Part shown: positions 1 to 8,484 of the stretch, one piece after another | Layout of the letters: each line of letters opens with the position of its first letter | How positions within the stretch are numbered: the stretch's first letter is position 1 | DNA from: Corynebacterium sp. NML130628 | GTDB taxonomy: Bacteria > Actinomycetota > Actinomycetes > Mycobacteriales > Mycobacteriaceae | Length of the DNA stretch: 64,000 nucleotides | Assembly: GCF_001875665.1 (NCBI RefSeq) | Contig: NZ_MLAL01000016.1 | Coordinates: 124,001-188,000, forward strand | Direction of reading: 5' to 3' | Notes under the pieces: generated by a model | What the model was told of the DNA's origin: nothing | Seen by the model: the letters and a program-made list of their open reading frames with translations, nothing else | The model's database searches: none | Program-made: the position numbers and the translations under genes

Positions 1-1
1 T

Positions 2-808
2 ATTCAGGAAGTTCCGGGGATGATCGCGTTGATCGTCGGCCACGCCTTGGGCCTGAAGCAGGCCGGCGGTGCGACGTTGGGAATGGCGTTTGTTTGGGGT
101 ATGCGCCGTGGTCTGTTCTCGAACGAGGCAGGCCAGGGTTCCGCTCCGAACGCAGCGGCTACCGCGACGGTGTCGCACCCAGTGAAGCAGGGTCTGGTGC
201 AAACGCTCGGGGTGTACTTCGACACTCTCGTTGTGTGCTCGATTACCGCTTTCGTCGTGCTGCTGGGCCCTGAGATTAGCTACGGCTTGGATGATGTTCA
301 GGGCGCATCGTTGACGCAGTCGGCGTTGGCGGCGACGGTGGGTTCGTGGGGCACTCACTTCATCACGTTCATTCTCTTCTTCCTCGCGTTCTCGTCAGTG
401 ATCGGTAACTACTACCTTGCGCAGGCGAACATTGAGTATCTTTCCGATTCCAAGACGGTGCTGAACGTCTTCCGCTGCGGCGTGATTGCCTTCGTCTTTT
501 TCGGTGCGTTCGGCTCGATCCCACTGGTTTGGTCGCTTGGCGACACGATGGCGGGCACCATGGCGATCATCAATATCATCGCGATCGTCCCGCTCGCGGG
601 TGTCGCCATCAAACTGCTCAAGAATTACAACGAGCAGCGTGTCCATGGCATCGACCCAGTGTTCCACCGCGACATGATGCCTGAGGTCGAGAACGTTGAG
701 TTCTGGGATGGTTCCGACCCGGTCACGCGCCGCAGCCTGGAGGACCGCATCGCCGCATCCGAGGCCCGCGCCGTAGGCGAGGACAACGAGCAGGGCGGTT
801 TGAAGTAG
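2..808 (+). CDS. Alanine/glycine:cation symporter family protein (C-terminal part)
   Basis: The 5' end lies outside the window; about 268 residues are visible. AGCS-family permeases import alanine or glycine with Na+ or H+ through the cytoplasmic membrane. The family signature is clear: a NEAGQGSAP motif (DNA near 121-147), followed by a conserved HPVKQG segment and the GVYFDTLVVC helix. Several more hydrophobic helices follow, including the NYYLAQANIEYL region. The last 60 or so residues are hydrophilic and charged, as expected for a cytoplasmic tail. The stop is three bases before acyP. Family assignment is firm; the exact substrate cannot be told from sequence. Confidence 0.9.
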   Translation: MQEVPGMIALIVGHALGLKQAGGATLGMAFVWGMRRGLFSNEAGQGSAPNAAATATVSHPVKQGLVQTLGVYFDTLVVCSITAFVVLLGPEISYGLDDVQGASLTQSALAATVGSWGTHFITFILFFLAFSSVIGNYYLAQANIEYLSDSKTVLNVFRCGVIAFVFFGAFGSIPLVWSLGDTMAGTMAIINIIAIVPLAGVAIKLLKNYNEQRVHGIDPVFHRDMMPEVENVEFWDGSDPVTRRSLEDRIAASEARAVGEDNEQGGLK

Positions 809-811
809 CTG

Positions 812-1096
812 ATGGCCACCATTCGTATGACTGCGTTTGTGCACGGGCACGTCCAAGGCGTCGGGTTCCGATGGTGGACCCGCTGCCGGGCCCTGGAGCT
901 CGGTCTCAAGGGGTATGCGAAAAACCTTGTCGACGGCCGCGTTGAAGTTGTTGCGGAAGGCGACGAAGGGGACGTCGAAAAGTTGAAGCGGCTGCTGGAG
1001 GAGCAACCCTCCTCACAACGGCGACCGGGCCGCGTGGACACGGTAGTGGCGCAGTATGGCGAGCCCCGTGGCGCGGAAGGCTTCGACGAACGGTAA
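812..1096 (+). CDS. acyP: Acylphosphatase
   Basis: A 94-residue protein, the normal length for acylphosphatases, which hydrolyse carboxyl-phosphate bonds of small acyl phosphates in the cytosol. The N-terminal [10 protein letters not shown] signature is present with the catalytic Arg at residue 20, and the catalytic Asn is at residue 38 in YAKNLVDG. The C-terminal strand is degenerate compared with the usual family ending. The gene follows the symporter by 3 bp and precedes smc by 10 bp; acyP-smc is a common actinobacterial arrangement. Its stop codon lies within the predicted -10 element of smc. Confidence 0.9.
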   Translation: MATIRMTAFVHGHVQGVGFRWWTRCRALELGLKGYAKNLVDGRVEVVAEGDEGDVEKLKRLLEEQPSSQRRPGRVDTVVAQYGEPRGAEGFDER

Positions 1097-1099
1097 ACT
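1094..1099 (+). promoter_or_regulatory. -10 element of smc (predicted leaderless promoter)
   Basis: TAAACT ends 8 positions before the A of the smc ATG at 1107, which places the transcription start at the start codon. The first three bases are also the acyP stop codon. No convincing -35 is visible. Confidence 0.55.
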
Positions 1100-1106
1100 C
1101 ACCACA

Positions 1107-4100
1107 ATGCATTTGAAATCGTTGACGTTGAAGGGCTTTAAGTCCTTTGCGTCTTCGACGACGATGAAGTTCGAGCCCGGCATCTGTGCTGTTGTCGGGC
1201 CAAACGGCTCGGGGAAGTCGAACGTTGTCGACGCACTCGCCTGGGTGATGGGGGAACAAGGCGCGAAAAATCTCCGCGGTGGAAAGATGCAGGACGTCAT
1301 CTTTGCCGGAGCCGGGGACCGCAAGCCGTTGGGGCGCGCGGAGGTCACGCTTACTTTCGACAACGGCGACAAGCACCTTCCAGTGGACTTCACAGAGGTT
1401 GCGATTACGCGCCGTATGTTCCGCGATGGCGCTTCCGAGTACGAGATCAACGGGACGAAGGCCCGGTTGATGGATATTCAGGAGCTGTTGTCGGATTCCG
1501 GTATCGGGCGCGAGATGCACATCATCGTTGGACAGGGCAAGCTGTCTGAGATTTTGGAGTCGCGACCAGAGGAGCGCCGCGCGTTCATCGAGGAAGCCGC
1601 CGGTGTGCTGAAACACCGACGTCGTAAAGAGAAGGCGCAGCGCAAGCTGCAGTCGATGCAAGGCAACGTCGACAGGCTGCAGGATCTGACGGATGAGCTG
1701 GGCAAGCAGCTCAAGCCGTTGGAACGCCAGGCGGAAGCCGCGAAGCGCGCTGCGTCGGTGCAAGCCACGCTTCGCGACGCCCGGCTCCGCCTCGCCGGCC
1801 ACAAGGTGGTCACTTTGGAGTCTGCCTATGCGCAAAGCGATGAGAGCGCGGAGCTGCTCGAAGAACAGGTCGCGACTGTGACGGCGGCGCTTGAGGGCGC
1901 TGAAGAGCAATACGCGCAGCTCGAAGAAAAACAACGAGATGTGCAGCCTCGCGCCCAAGAGTCCCAGGAGATCTGGTTTGCGCTCTCTTCGCTCGAAGAG
2001 CGAGCGAATGCGACTTTGCGCGTCGCGCAGGAACGCGCACGCAACCTGAACACGCAGACCGTGTATCACGGGCAGGATCCCGAGGAGTTGCTCGTGCGGG
2101 CGACGGCAGCGGATGAAGAGTATGAGGCTGCTGTCGAAGCTGCCGAGGAGGCCGCCGGGCGTCTCGAAGTTGTTCGAGAAGACGTGGCGGAATTGCAGGC
2201 TGCGTTTGATGAGGCCGAGCGCGAACATCTTGCACAGATCCAGGCGGTGGCGGACCGTCGTGAAGGCGTAGTGCGTTTGGTGGCACAGGAGGAGGCCCAT
2301 CAGCAGGCTGTGCTCAACGGTGAACAAGAAGCCATCAGGCTTGAGGAGCAACTTTCACTGACTACTGAGCGGGCACATCGCGCAAGTGACGAGGCTGAAC
2401 AGGTCGCGGAGAAGATCGCTGAGCTTGAAGCACAGCGGGCCCCACTCATGCAGGAGTACGAGCAATCAAACTCCGAGTTTGCTGCCGCAGAGCAGCGGTT
2501 CCAACAACTGCAGGTGCAACAGCGTGAGCACGAGCGGGAAGTATTTACGCTGCAGTCCAAGATTGAAACGCTGCAAGGCCAAATGCCAACGCATACTGCC
2601 GAGGACATATTCAAGGGGTATTCGTCGCTTGCGTCGTTGGTCAAAGCTCCGGCGGACCTGGCAGGTGCGCTGGCGGCGTCACTCGGGGGCTTCAGTGAGG
2701 CACTAATAGGTGAGCTGAACCTGGATGAAGTGGAGCAGCTGCAGTCAGCGGATCGCACCAGTGTGGTTGAACAAGTCGGCGGTACAGTATGGCGCGTTGA
2801 CACTGACAAAGAACATGATTGGCTCCTTGACCACCTTGACGTCGATGATTCGGTCGCCGGACCCGTGGCACGCCTGTTGGCTGACGTCGTAGTAGTTCAG
2901 ACGCCACAGGAGGGTGTGGGCGTCGTGCAGGCCGATCCGCGGCTGCGCGCGGTGACGCCTGAGGGGGCATTGTTTGGGGAGGGATGGATGTCGGTGGGCA
3001 TCACGAGCGCCTCCACGGTTGAGATCAGCGCGCAGGTTGACGCTGCGCAGCGTCAACTGCGTGACGCGAAGCGCGCGTTGGGGGAGCTTTCGGGCACGTT
3101 TGAGGGCGCGCAGCTTGCTGCAGAAGATGCCCGAGTCAACGTTGCGGCAGCGAAGGCAGCGCTGCGCGAACACGACACGGTGGTTGCGTCATGGCAGCGG
3201 GAACTGCAACGTTTAGAGGCGCAGTCCCACGCCACGGAAACGGAACGACTCCGCGCGTCGGAACAACTCGAAGAAGCAGAGCATCGGCTTACCCAACGCC
3301 GAGAGCAGCTGGTGGAGACCCAAGATCGTCTCTCTCGTATTGATGACACCGCAGCTGCGGAGGAGGGGCCTTCACCCGAGGCACGTGATCAGGCGTCTCA
3401 GCGTCTGACGCAGGCGAAAGCACTTGAACTAGAGGCGGTACTCGCGGCGCGTGAGACACAGCAGCGGGCACAGGCGATCGCAGGCAAAGGCGATGCACTT
3501 CGGCGGCAAGCGGAGCACGAACGTCAAGCGAAGGCGCGACACGACGCGGCTGTTGCGCGGCGTCGGGAGCAGGCTGTTCTGGCCGGCGCAGTCAAAGACC
3601 ATACTGAAGTGTTGATTGCTCGGGTCCAGGACGCATTGCAACGGGCCACTGCGCAGCGCGATGAGCTGCAGCGCTCGCTGGCAGCGCTTCAGAGCAAGCT
3701 GCAACAGGAGCGAGCACAAGTTGGCGCTGCGCGACAGCAGCTACAAAGACTCAGCGATCGCGCACATGCTGCAGACATCGCAAGATCACAGGCGAAAGTT
3801 CGCCTTGAGGAAGCACAGCAAAAGATTGTTGAGGCGCTTGGTATTTCTGTCGATGATCTTTTGGCGGAGTACACGCCGGGCGAAGACTTTGACGACGCCG
3901 CCGAAACGCTGCGCTTGCGCCAGGCTGAAAAAGACCTGCGTTCACTAGGCAAGGTGAATCCGCTCGCACTTGAGGAGTTCAAGGCACTTGAGGAACGGTA
4001 TTCGTTCCTCTCCACCCAACTCGCCGACGTCATTCAAGCGCGTAAGGATTTGCTCGATGTCATTGAAGATGTCGACGCCCACATCCTGCAGCTCTTCACG

Positions 4101-4574
4101 GATGCTTGGCATGACGTGGAGGCTGAGTTTCCGCGGGTATTCCACACGCTGTTTCCTGGTGGGGAAGCTCGCCTCATCCTGACAGAACCTGATGACATGC
4201 TGCTAACCGGCATCGAGATTGAGGCGCGCCCGCCAGGAAAGCGTGTCAAGCGCCTGTCGCTGCTGTCTGGCGGCGAGAAGTCGCTGACAGCCCTCGCGTT
4301 CTTAGTGGCGATTTTCCGCGCACGCCCGAGCCCGTTCTATGTGCTTGATGAGGTAGAAGCAGCGCTGGATGACGTCAACTTGCGTCGGCTTATCGCGCTG
4401 CTCGAGGAGCTCCGTCAGGATTCGCAGCTGATTGTGATTACGCACCAAAAACCGACGATGAATGTGGCAAACGTACTCTACGGCGTCACGATGCGCGGCG
4501 ATGGCGTTACCCGGGTGCTCTCACAAAGAATGCGCCCGGCGGGGTCAGCTCCTGACTCCGAACCGGACGCATAA
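1107..4574 (+). CDS. smc: Chromosome segregation protein SMC
   Basis: A 1155-residue SMC ATPase, full length for the family. It forms the core of the ScpAB-SMC condensin that organises and segregates the nucleoid. The Walker A motif GPNGSGKS is at residues 31-38, followed by the conserved IVGQGKLSEIL Q-loop region. Two long coiled-coil arms rich in Glu, Gln, Ala and Arg flank a hinge at about residues 500-630. The C-terminal head has the LSGGEKSLTALAF signature near residue 1053 and Walker B/D-loop FYVLDEVEAALDD near 1077. An open frame extends upstream to 1056, but the protein family begins at MHLKSLTLKGFKSF and the -10 at 1094-1099 supports ATG 1107. Confidence 0.97.
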   Translation: MHLKSLTLKGFKSFASSTTMKFEPGICAVVGPNGSGKSNVVDALAWVMGEQGAKNLRGGKMQDVIFAGAGDRKPLGRAEVTLTFDNGDKHLPVDFTEVAITRRMFRDGASEYEINGTKARLMDIQELLSDSGIGREMHIIVGQGKLSEILESRPEERRAFIEEAAGVLKHRRRKEKAQRKLQSMQGNVDRLQDLTDELGKQLKPLERQAEAAKRAASVQATLRDARLRLAGHKVVTLESAYAQSDESAELLEEQVATVTAALEGAEEQYAQLEEKQRDVQPRAQESQEIWFALSSLEERANATLRVAQERARNLNTQTVYHGQDPEELLVRATAADEEYEAAVEAAEEAAGRLEVVREDVAELQAAFDEAEREHLAQIQAVADRREGVVRLVAQEEAHQQAVLNGEQEAIRLEEQLSLTTERAHRASDEAEQVAEKIAELEAQRAPLMQEYEQSNSEFAAAEQRFQQLQVQQREHEREVFTLQSKIETLQGQMPTHTAEDIFKGYSSLASLVKAPADLAGALAASLGGFSEALIGELNLDEVEQLQSADRTSVVEQVGGTVWRVDTDKEHDWLLDHLDVDDSVAGPVARLLADVVVVQTPQEGVGVVQADPRLRAVTPEGALFGEGWMSVGITSASTVEISAQVDAAQRQLRDAKRALGELSGTFEGAQLAAEDARVNVAAAKAALREHDTVVASWQRELQRLEAQSHATETERLRASEQLEEAEHRLTQRREQLVETQDRLSRIDDTAAAEEGPSPEARDQASQRLTQAKALELEAVLAARETQQRAQAIAGKGDALRRQAEHERQAKARHDAAVARRREQAVLAGAVKDHTEVLIARVQDALQRATAQRDELQRSLAALQSKLQQERAQVGAARQQLQRLSDRAHAADIARSQAKVRLEEAQQKIVEALGISVDDLLAEYTPGEDFDDAAETLRLRQAEKDLRSLGKVNPLALEEFKALEERYSFLSTQLADVIQARKDLLDVIEDVDAHILQLFTDAWHDVEAEFPRVFHTLFPGGEARLILTEPDDMLLTGIEIEARPPGKRVKRLSLLSGGEKSLTALAFLVAIFRARPSPFYVLDEVEAALDDVNLRRLIALLEELRQDSQLIVITHQKPTMNVANVLYGVTMRGDGVTRVLSQRMRPAGSAPDSEPDA

Positions 4575-4586
4575 CGTGCACAAGGT

Positions 4587-5111
4587 TTAATTCTTTGCGA
4601 CAAGCTCCAAAGAGCCCGCAGGGGACACCGCGAAGAGCCTATCTTTACCGAGCACCTTTAGGCTCGTCGTCGACTTCAGACCGTCGGCGACGGTGTCCTC
4701 CCAGATCCTGTCGTCAGTCGAGCAAGCCGTTGCAGTCGTGGGGACTGCAAACGTTGAGACTACACCTGTAGCTTCGTCAATGTTGAAGCCAACACCGTAG
4801 CCTTCGCATGGCCCGCCGTTGATTACGTAGCCCTTATCGCTCTTGACGAAGCTGACGGTACCGCCGTCACGCAGTGGCAGCGGTGCCCAAGTGGTGTTCA
4901 GTGCAGTGGTGAGGGATTGACCAGTCGCCGGCACTGCCTCGGCTGGAGCCTCGGTCCCAACACTTGGGACCTCAACCTTTGAGCTACCAAGCGAGCCACT
5001 CGAGGCGATGATGCCGAGTCCGACGGCCAATGAAATCAGCGTTGTGAGGACTGGCAGGATCCATTGAGTAATGTCCTGGGGCAGGTATTTCAAAAATGGG
5101 GGAGTATTCAT
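4587..5111 (-). CDS. Exported META/HslJ-like protein
   Basis: 174 residues. An N-terminal hydrophobic stretch (about residues 18-38, ILPVLTTLISLAVGLGIIAS) looks like a signal anchor, followed by a low-complexity Ala/Pro/Val linker to about residue 65. The rest resembles a META-type domain: a strand with TWAPLPL, a GPCEGYGVGF segment, an alternating-strand region ending at ATACS, and a C-terminal LFAVSPAGSLEL strand. META proteins (HslJ, putative heat-shock or inhibitor proteins) have no agreed activity. It is convergent with smc (12 bp gap) and divergent from ftsY. The domain call is by eye and moderate. Confidence 0.6.
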   Translation of the reverse strand: MNTPPFLKYLPQDITQWILPVLTTLISLAVGLGIIASSGSLGSSKVEVPSVGTEAPAEAVPATGQSLTTALNTTWAPLPLRDGGTVSFVKSDKGYVINGGPCEGYGVGFNIDEATGVVSTFAVPTTATACSTDDRIWEDTVADGLKSTTSLKVLGKDRLFAVSPAGSLELVAKN

Positions 5112-5175
5112 AAACCTTATTCAACCACGTTACAGGGATAAATGGGGTATTCCACACATTTGTGGGCACCTTTGG

Positions 5176-5181
5176 CACTAT
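5176..5181 (+). promoter_or_regulatory. -10 element of ftsY (predicted leaderless promoter)
   Basis: CACTAT ends 8 positions before ATG 5189. This is the spacing seen at many other genes in the window and favours ATG 5189 over GTG 5162 or ATG 5180. Confidence 0.45.
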
Positions 5182-5188
5182 GGAAGCC

Positions 5189-6709
5189 ATGACTACGTAC
5201 TCAGTATGGATTGCAATTGCAGCTGTGGTGCTCGTGATTCTTATCGTGGGCATCATCATTGTCGGCAATAAACGAAAATCAGCAAAGTCTGTATCCTTCG
5301 AGAAGCCATCGGAGCCGAAAGAGCTGACCCAGCAGGAAAAATCGGGGAATTACCAGGCAAAAGGCGGTTTTAATTTTGCTCAAGCAGCAGCGAAAGAGAA
5401 GGAACCCATCCGACTTGTTGACGCCCCCTCCGCTCCAGAACCCGCAACGCCTGCGCCTACGCCAAAGCGGGTTGTGGAGGAGGTTCCATCACCCGAGCCG
5501 GTCGTGGAACCGGAACCAGAGGACAAGCCCGAATCTGTTGCAGAACTAGAGACGGAGCAGGAACCGGAACCGACGCTGGCGGTGGAAGAACCAAAGGTGC
5601 CCGCGCCTGCGGAGCCTGACGTCGACGAAGACGACGTAGAAGCACAAGACATCGAAGAGGCTCAAGAGGCAGCCGACGCAGCCGCAGCAACCGTTGATGG
5701 GGCGAAGCGTGCGTTGGAGGACGGCGCCGAACCTACCGAGGACGCAATTGTCAGCGAACCAGCTTCCTCCGAACCTGTGGAGGCAATTGCGCCAGCCGCA
5801 GGACGGATGGGCAAGTTGCGCGGGCGCCTGTCGCGCTCCCAGAACGCAATCGGCCAAGGGCTGCTCGGTATTCTCACCGCAGGCGACCTCGATGAGGACG
5901 CGTGGGAGGAAATCGAGGACACCCTCATCATGGCGGATATCGGCGCAGACCTGACCATGCGCATCACCGACGCGCTGCGCCAGAAGATCGCCGAGCGAGG
6001 TGTGGCGTCCGAAGCCGAGGCACGCGCAATGCTGCGAGAGACCCTCATCGAGGCCGCGAAGCCAGAGCTTGACCGCTCAATCCACGCCATGCCGAACGAG
6101 GGCAAGCCAGCTGTAATCCTGGTAGTTGGTGTCAACGGTACGGGGAAGACCACCACGACGGGCAAACTTGCACGAGTACTCGTTGCTATGGGGCACTCGG
6201 TGGTGCTCGGCGCGGCGGATACATTTCGCGCAGCGGCGGCAGACCAACTGGAGACGTGGGGGCGTCGAGTAGGAGCTTCTACAGTCCGTGGCGCAGAGGG
6301 TGCAGACCCTGCCTCTGTCGCGTTCGACGCCGTGGCGACCGGCGTGCAGGAAGGCGCGGACGTCGTGCTCGTCGATACTGCCGGTCGACTGCACACCTCG
6401 ACTGGGTTGATGGACCAGCTGGGCAAGGTGAAGCGGGTCGTCGAAAAGAAATCCACGGTCGACGAGGTGCTTCTGGTGCTGGATGCCACGGTGGGACAAA
6501 ACGGTATCGCGCAGGCGCGAGTGTTCCGAGAGGTCGTCGACATCACGGGTGTGGTGCTGACGAAGCTTGACGGCACCGCAAAGGGCGGCATCGTGTTCCA
6601 GGTGCAAGAGGAGCTGGGCGTACCGGTGAAGCTTGTCGGTCTCGGCGAGGGGGCTGACGACCTCGCGCCGTTTGAGGTCGAAAGCTTCGTGGACGCTCTG
6701 CTCGGATAG
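5189..6709 (+). CDS. ftsY: Signal recognition particle receptor FtsY
   Basis: 506 residues. FtsY is the SRP-receptor GTPase that docks Ffh-ribosome complexes at the membrane. Unlike the E. coli protein, it begins with a true transmembrane segment (about residues 5-25, WIAIAAVVLVILIVGIIIVG). A Pro/Glu-rich acidic spacer follows to about residue 200 (the A domain), then the NG domain. GTPase motifs are clear: GVNGTGKTTTTGKLA near residue 314, DTFRAAAADQLETW, DTAGRL and TKLDGTAKGG. It sits just upstream of its partner ffh (91 bp gap). Start chosen from promoter spacing; ATG 5180 is the alternative. Confidence 0.96.
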   Translation: MTTYSVWIAIAAVVLVILIVGIIIVGNKRKSAKSVSFEKPSEPKELTQQEKSGNYQAKGGFNFAQAAAKEKEPIRLVDAPSAPEPATPAPTPKRVVEEVPSPEPVVEPEPEDKPESVAELETEQEPEPTLAVEEPKVPAPAEPDVDEDDVEAQDIEEAQEAADAAAATVDGAKRALEDGAEPTEDAIVSEPASSEPVEAIAPAAGRMGKLRGRLSRSQNAIGQGLLGILTAGDLDEDAWEEIEDTLIMADIGADLTMRITDALRQKIAERGVASEAEARAMLRETLIEAAKPELDRSIHAMPNEGKPAVILVVGVNGTGKTTTTGKLARVLVAMGHSVVLGAADTFRAAAADQLETWGRRVGASTVRGAEGADPASVAFDAVATGVQEGADVVLVDTAGRLHTSTGLMDQLGKVKRVVEKKSTVDEVLLVLDATVGQNGIAQARVFREVVDITGVVLTKLDGTAKGGIVFQVQEELGVPVKLVGLGEGADDLAPFEVESFVDALLG

Positions 6710-6800
6710 CCTGGTGTGATGTGAACAGTTGGGTGGAAAAGCGCTAGGCTAGGTGCATTCTGTCCCAATACCGAAGAATGAATTAAGGGAGCAACGCACT

Positions 6801-8420
6801 GTGTTCGAGTCACTGTCTGACCGCTTACAATCAGCGCTTGGAGGCTTGCGCGGCAAAGGCAAGCTCACCGAGGCTGACATTAACGCCACAGCACGTGAGA
6901 TTCGGATCGCGCTGCTAGAGGCCGACGTCTCGCTGACTGTTGTACGGGCTTTTATTAAACGTGTCAAAGAGCGCGCTTTAGGCTCGGATGTTTCGGAAGC
7001 GCTGAATCCGGCGCAGCAAGTGGTCAAGATTGTTGATCAGGAACTTACTGCCATCTTGGGCGGGGAAACCCGGCGCCTCAACTTCGCGAAGACGCCGCCG
7101 ACTGTCATCATGCTAGCCGGTCTGCAGGGTGCTGGTAAGACCACCTTGGCCGGTAAACTATCGCGCCACTTGGCGAAGCAGGGACATACTCCGCTGCTGG
7201 TGGCGTGTGACCTGCAGCGTCCCGGTGCGGTGCAGCAGCTCCAAATCGTGGGTGAGCGCGCTGAAGTTGCAACGTTTGCACCGGATCCTGGCACCTCCAT
7301 CGACTCGTTTGAGCACGAGATGGGCACCTCCCACGGCGACCCAGTCGCTGTGGCGCGTGCAGGTATCGAGCACGCGAAGCAGAACAAACACGACGTGGTG
7401 ATCATCGATACCGCGGGCCGTTTGGGTATTGATGAAACCCTCATGACACAAGCCCGCAACATCCGCGACGCGGTCCAGCCCGACGAAGTCTTGTTCGTAA
7501 TCGATGCGATGATCGGTCAGGATGCGGTGACTACCGCGCAGGCTTTCGCAGACGGTGTGGACTTTACCGGCGTCGTGCTGACGAAGCTCGACGGTGACGC
7601 TCGCGGCGGTGCAGCTCTATCCATTCGTGAAGTCACCGGCAAACCAATCCTGTTCGCCTCCACGGGTGAGAAGCTCGACGACTTTGATGTCTTCCACCCG
7701 GAGCGTATGTCGAGTCGTATCCTCGGCATGGGCGATCTGCTGTCACTCATCGAGCAGGCAGAAACCGTCTTTGATCAGAAAGAGGCCGAGGAAGCAGCCA
7801 GCCGACTCGGCACCGGTGAGCTCACGCTTGAAGACTTCCTGAACCAGATGCTCATGATCCGCCGCATGGGCCCGATCGGGAATCTGCTGAAGATGATGCC
7901 TGGTGGCAAGCAGATGAACCAGATGGCGGACATGGTCGACGAGAAGCAACTCGACCGCATCCAAGCCATTATCCGCGGTATGACGCCCGCGGAACGCGAG
8001 AACCCGAAGATCCTCAACGCTTCGCGCAGGAAGCGCATCGCGGCAGGTTCTGGCGTGAAGGTATCTGACGTGAACCAGCTCGTGGAGCGCTTCTTCGAAG
8101 CGAAGAAGATGATGGGGGCGATGGCGAACCAGTTCGGCCTGCCGGGCATGCCTGGAATGGGTGGCGGGCGTTCGGCGACCAAGAAGAAGCCCAAGGGTCG
8201 CAGGGGAAAGAACGGCAAGCGCAAACCTGCAAAGCGTCGCGGTGGCGCCCCGAAGATGCCTGGGATGCCACAGATGCCAGGCATGGGCGGTATGCCGGGA
8301 ATGCCGGGGATGGAAGACTTGCAGAAGATGCAAGAGCAGCTGCCTCCGGGGATGGAGGGGCTTGACCTCAACAACCTTGACTTTGGCGCCGCAATGAAGC
8401 GGATGGGCAAGAAGAAGTAG
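6801..8420 (+). CDS. ffh: Signal recognition particle protein Ffh
   Basis: 539 residues. Ffh binds signal sequences as they leave the ribosome and delivers them to FtsY. The N domain is followed by the GTPase domain with GLQGAGKTTLAGKLS near residue 107, DLQRPGAVQQL, DTAGRLGIDE and TKLDGDARGG. The methionine-rich M domain follows, with LLKMMPGGKQMNQM. The tail after residue 450 is basic (KKKPKGRRGKNGKRK) and then carries repeated MPGMPG units, a low-complexity extension absent from E. coli Ffh. The GTG start at 6801 has a good Shine-Dalgarno AAGGGAG at 6785-6791; an in-frame ATG at 6753 adds an unsupported N terminus. Confidence 0.97.
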   Translation: MFESLSDRLQSALGGLRGKGKLTEADINATAREIRIALLEADVSLTVVRAFIKRVKERALGSDVSEALNPAQQVVKIVDQELTAILGGETRRLNFAKTPPTVIMLAGLQGAGKTTLAGKLSRHLAKQGHTPLLVACDLQRPGAVQQLQIVGERAEVATFAPDPGTSIDSFEHEMGTSHGDPVAVARAGIEHAKQNKHDVVIIDTAGRLGIDETLMTQARNIRDAVQPDEVLFVIDAMIGQDAVTTAQAFADGVDFTGVVLTKLDGDARGGAALSIREVTGKPILFASTGEKLDDFDVFHPERMSSRILGMGDLLSLIEQAETVFDQKEAEEAASRLGTGELTLEDFLNQMLMIRRMGPIGNLLKMMPGGKQMNQMADMVDEKQLDRIQAIIRGMTPAERENPKILNASRRKRIAAGSGVKVSDVNQLVERFFEAKKMMGAMANQFGLPGMPGMGGGRSATKKKPKGRRGKNGKRKPAKRRGGAPKMPGMPQMPGMGGMPGMPGMEDLQKMQEQLPPGMEGLDLNNLDFGAAMKRMGKKK

Positions 8421-8436
8421 GCAGAAACCGCGAAAG

Positions 8437-8463
8437 GGCCGGTACGGGTATTCCGTACCGGCC
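8437..8463 (+). terminator. Rho-independent-type terminator after ffh
   Basis: A perfect 11-bp stem, GGCCGGTACGG (8437-8447) pairing with CCGTACCGGCC (8453-8463), with a 5-nt loop. It lies between convergent ffh and the acyltransferase and can serve both strands. The T-tract on the plus strand is weak (ATTTGCT). Confidence 0.8.
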
Positions 8464-8484
8464 ATTTGCTATCGTGCTAGCGCG

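Noticed and set aside
906..2351. Long minus-strand open frame opposite smc (and similar ones opposite proS at 46771-48255 and pnp at 62065-63516)
   Set aside because: Each lies fully antisense to a clearly conserved gene, has Arg/Leu/His-rich or Val/Leu-rich biased composition and no family motif. High GC content produces such frames.
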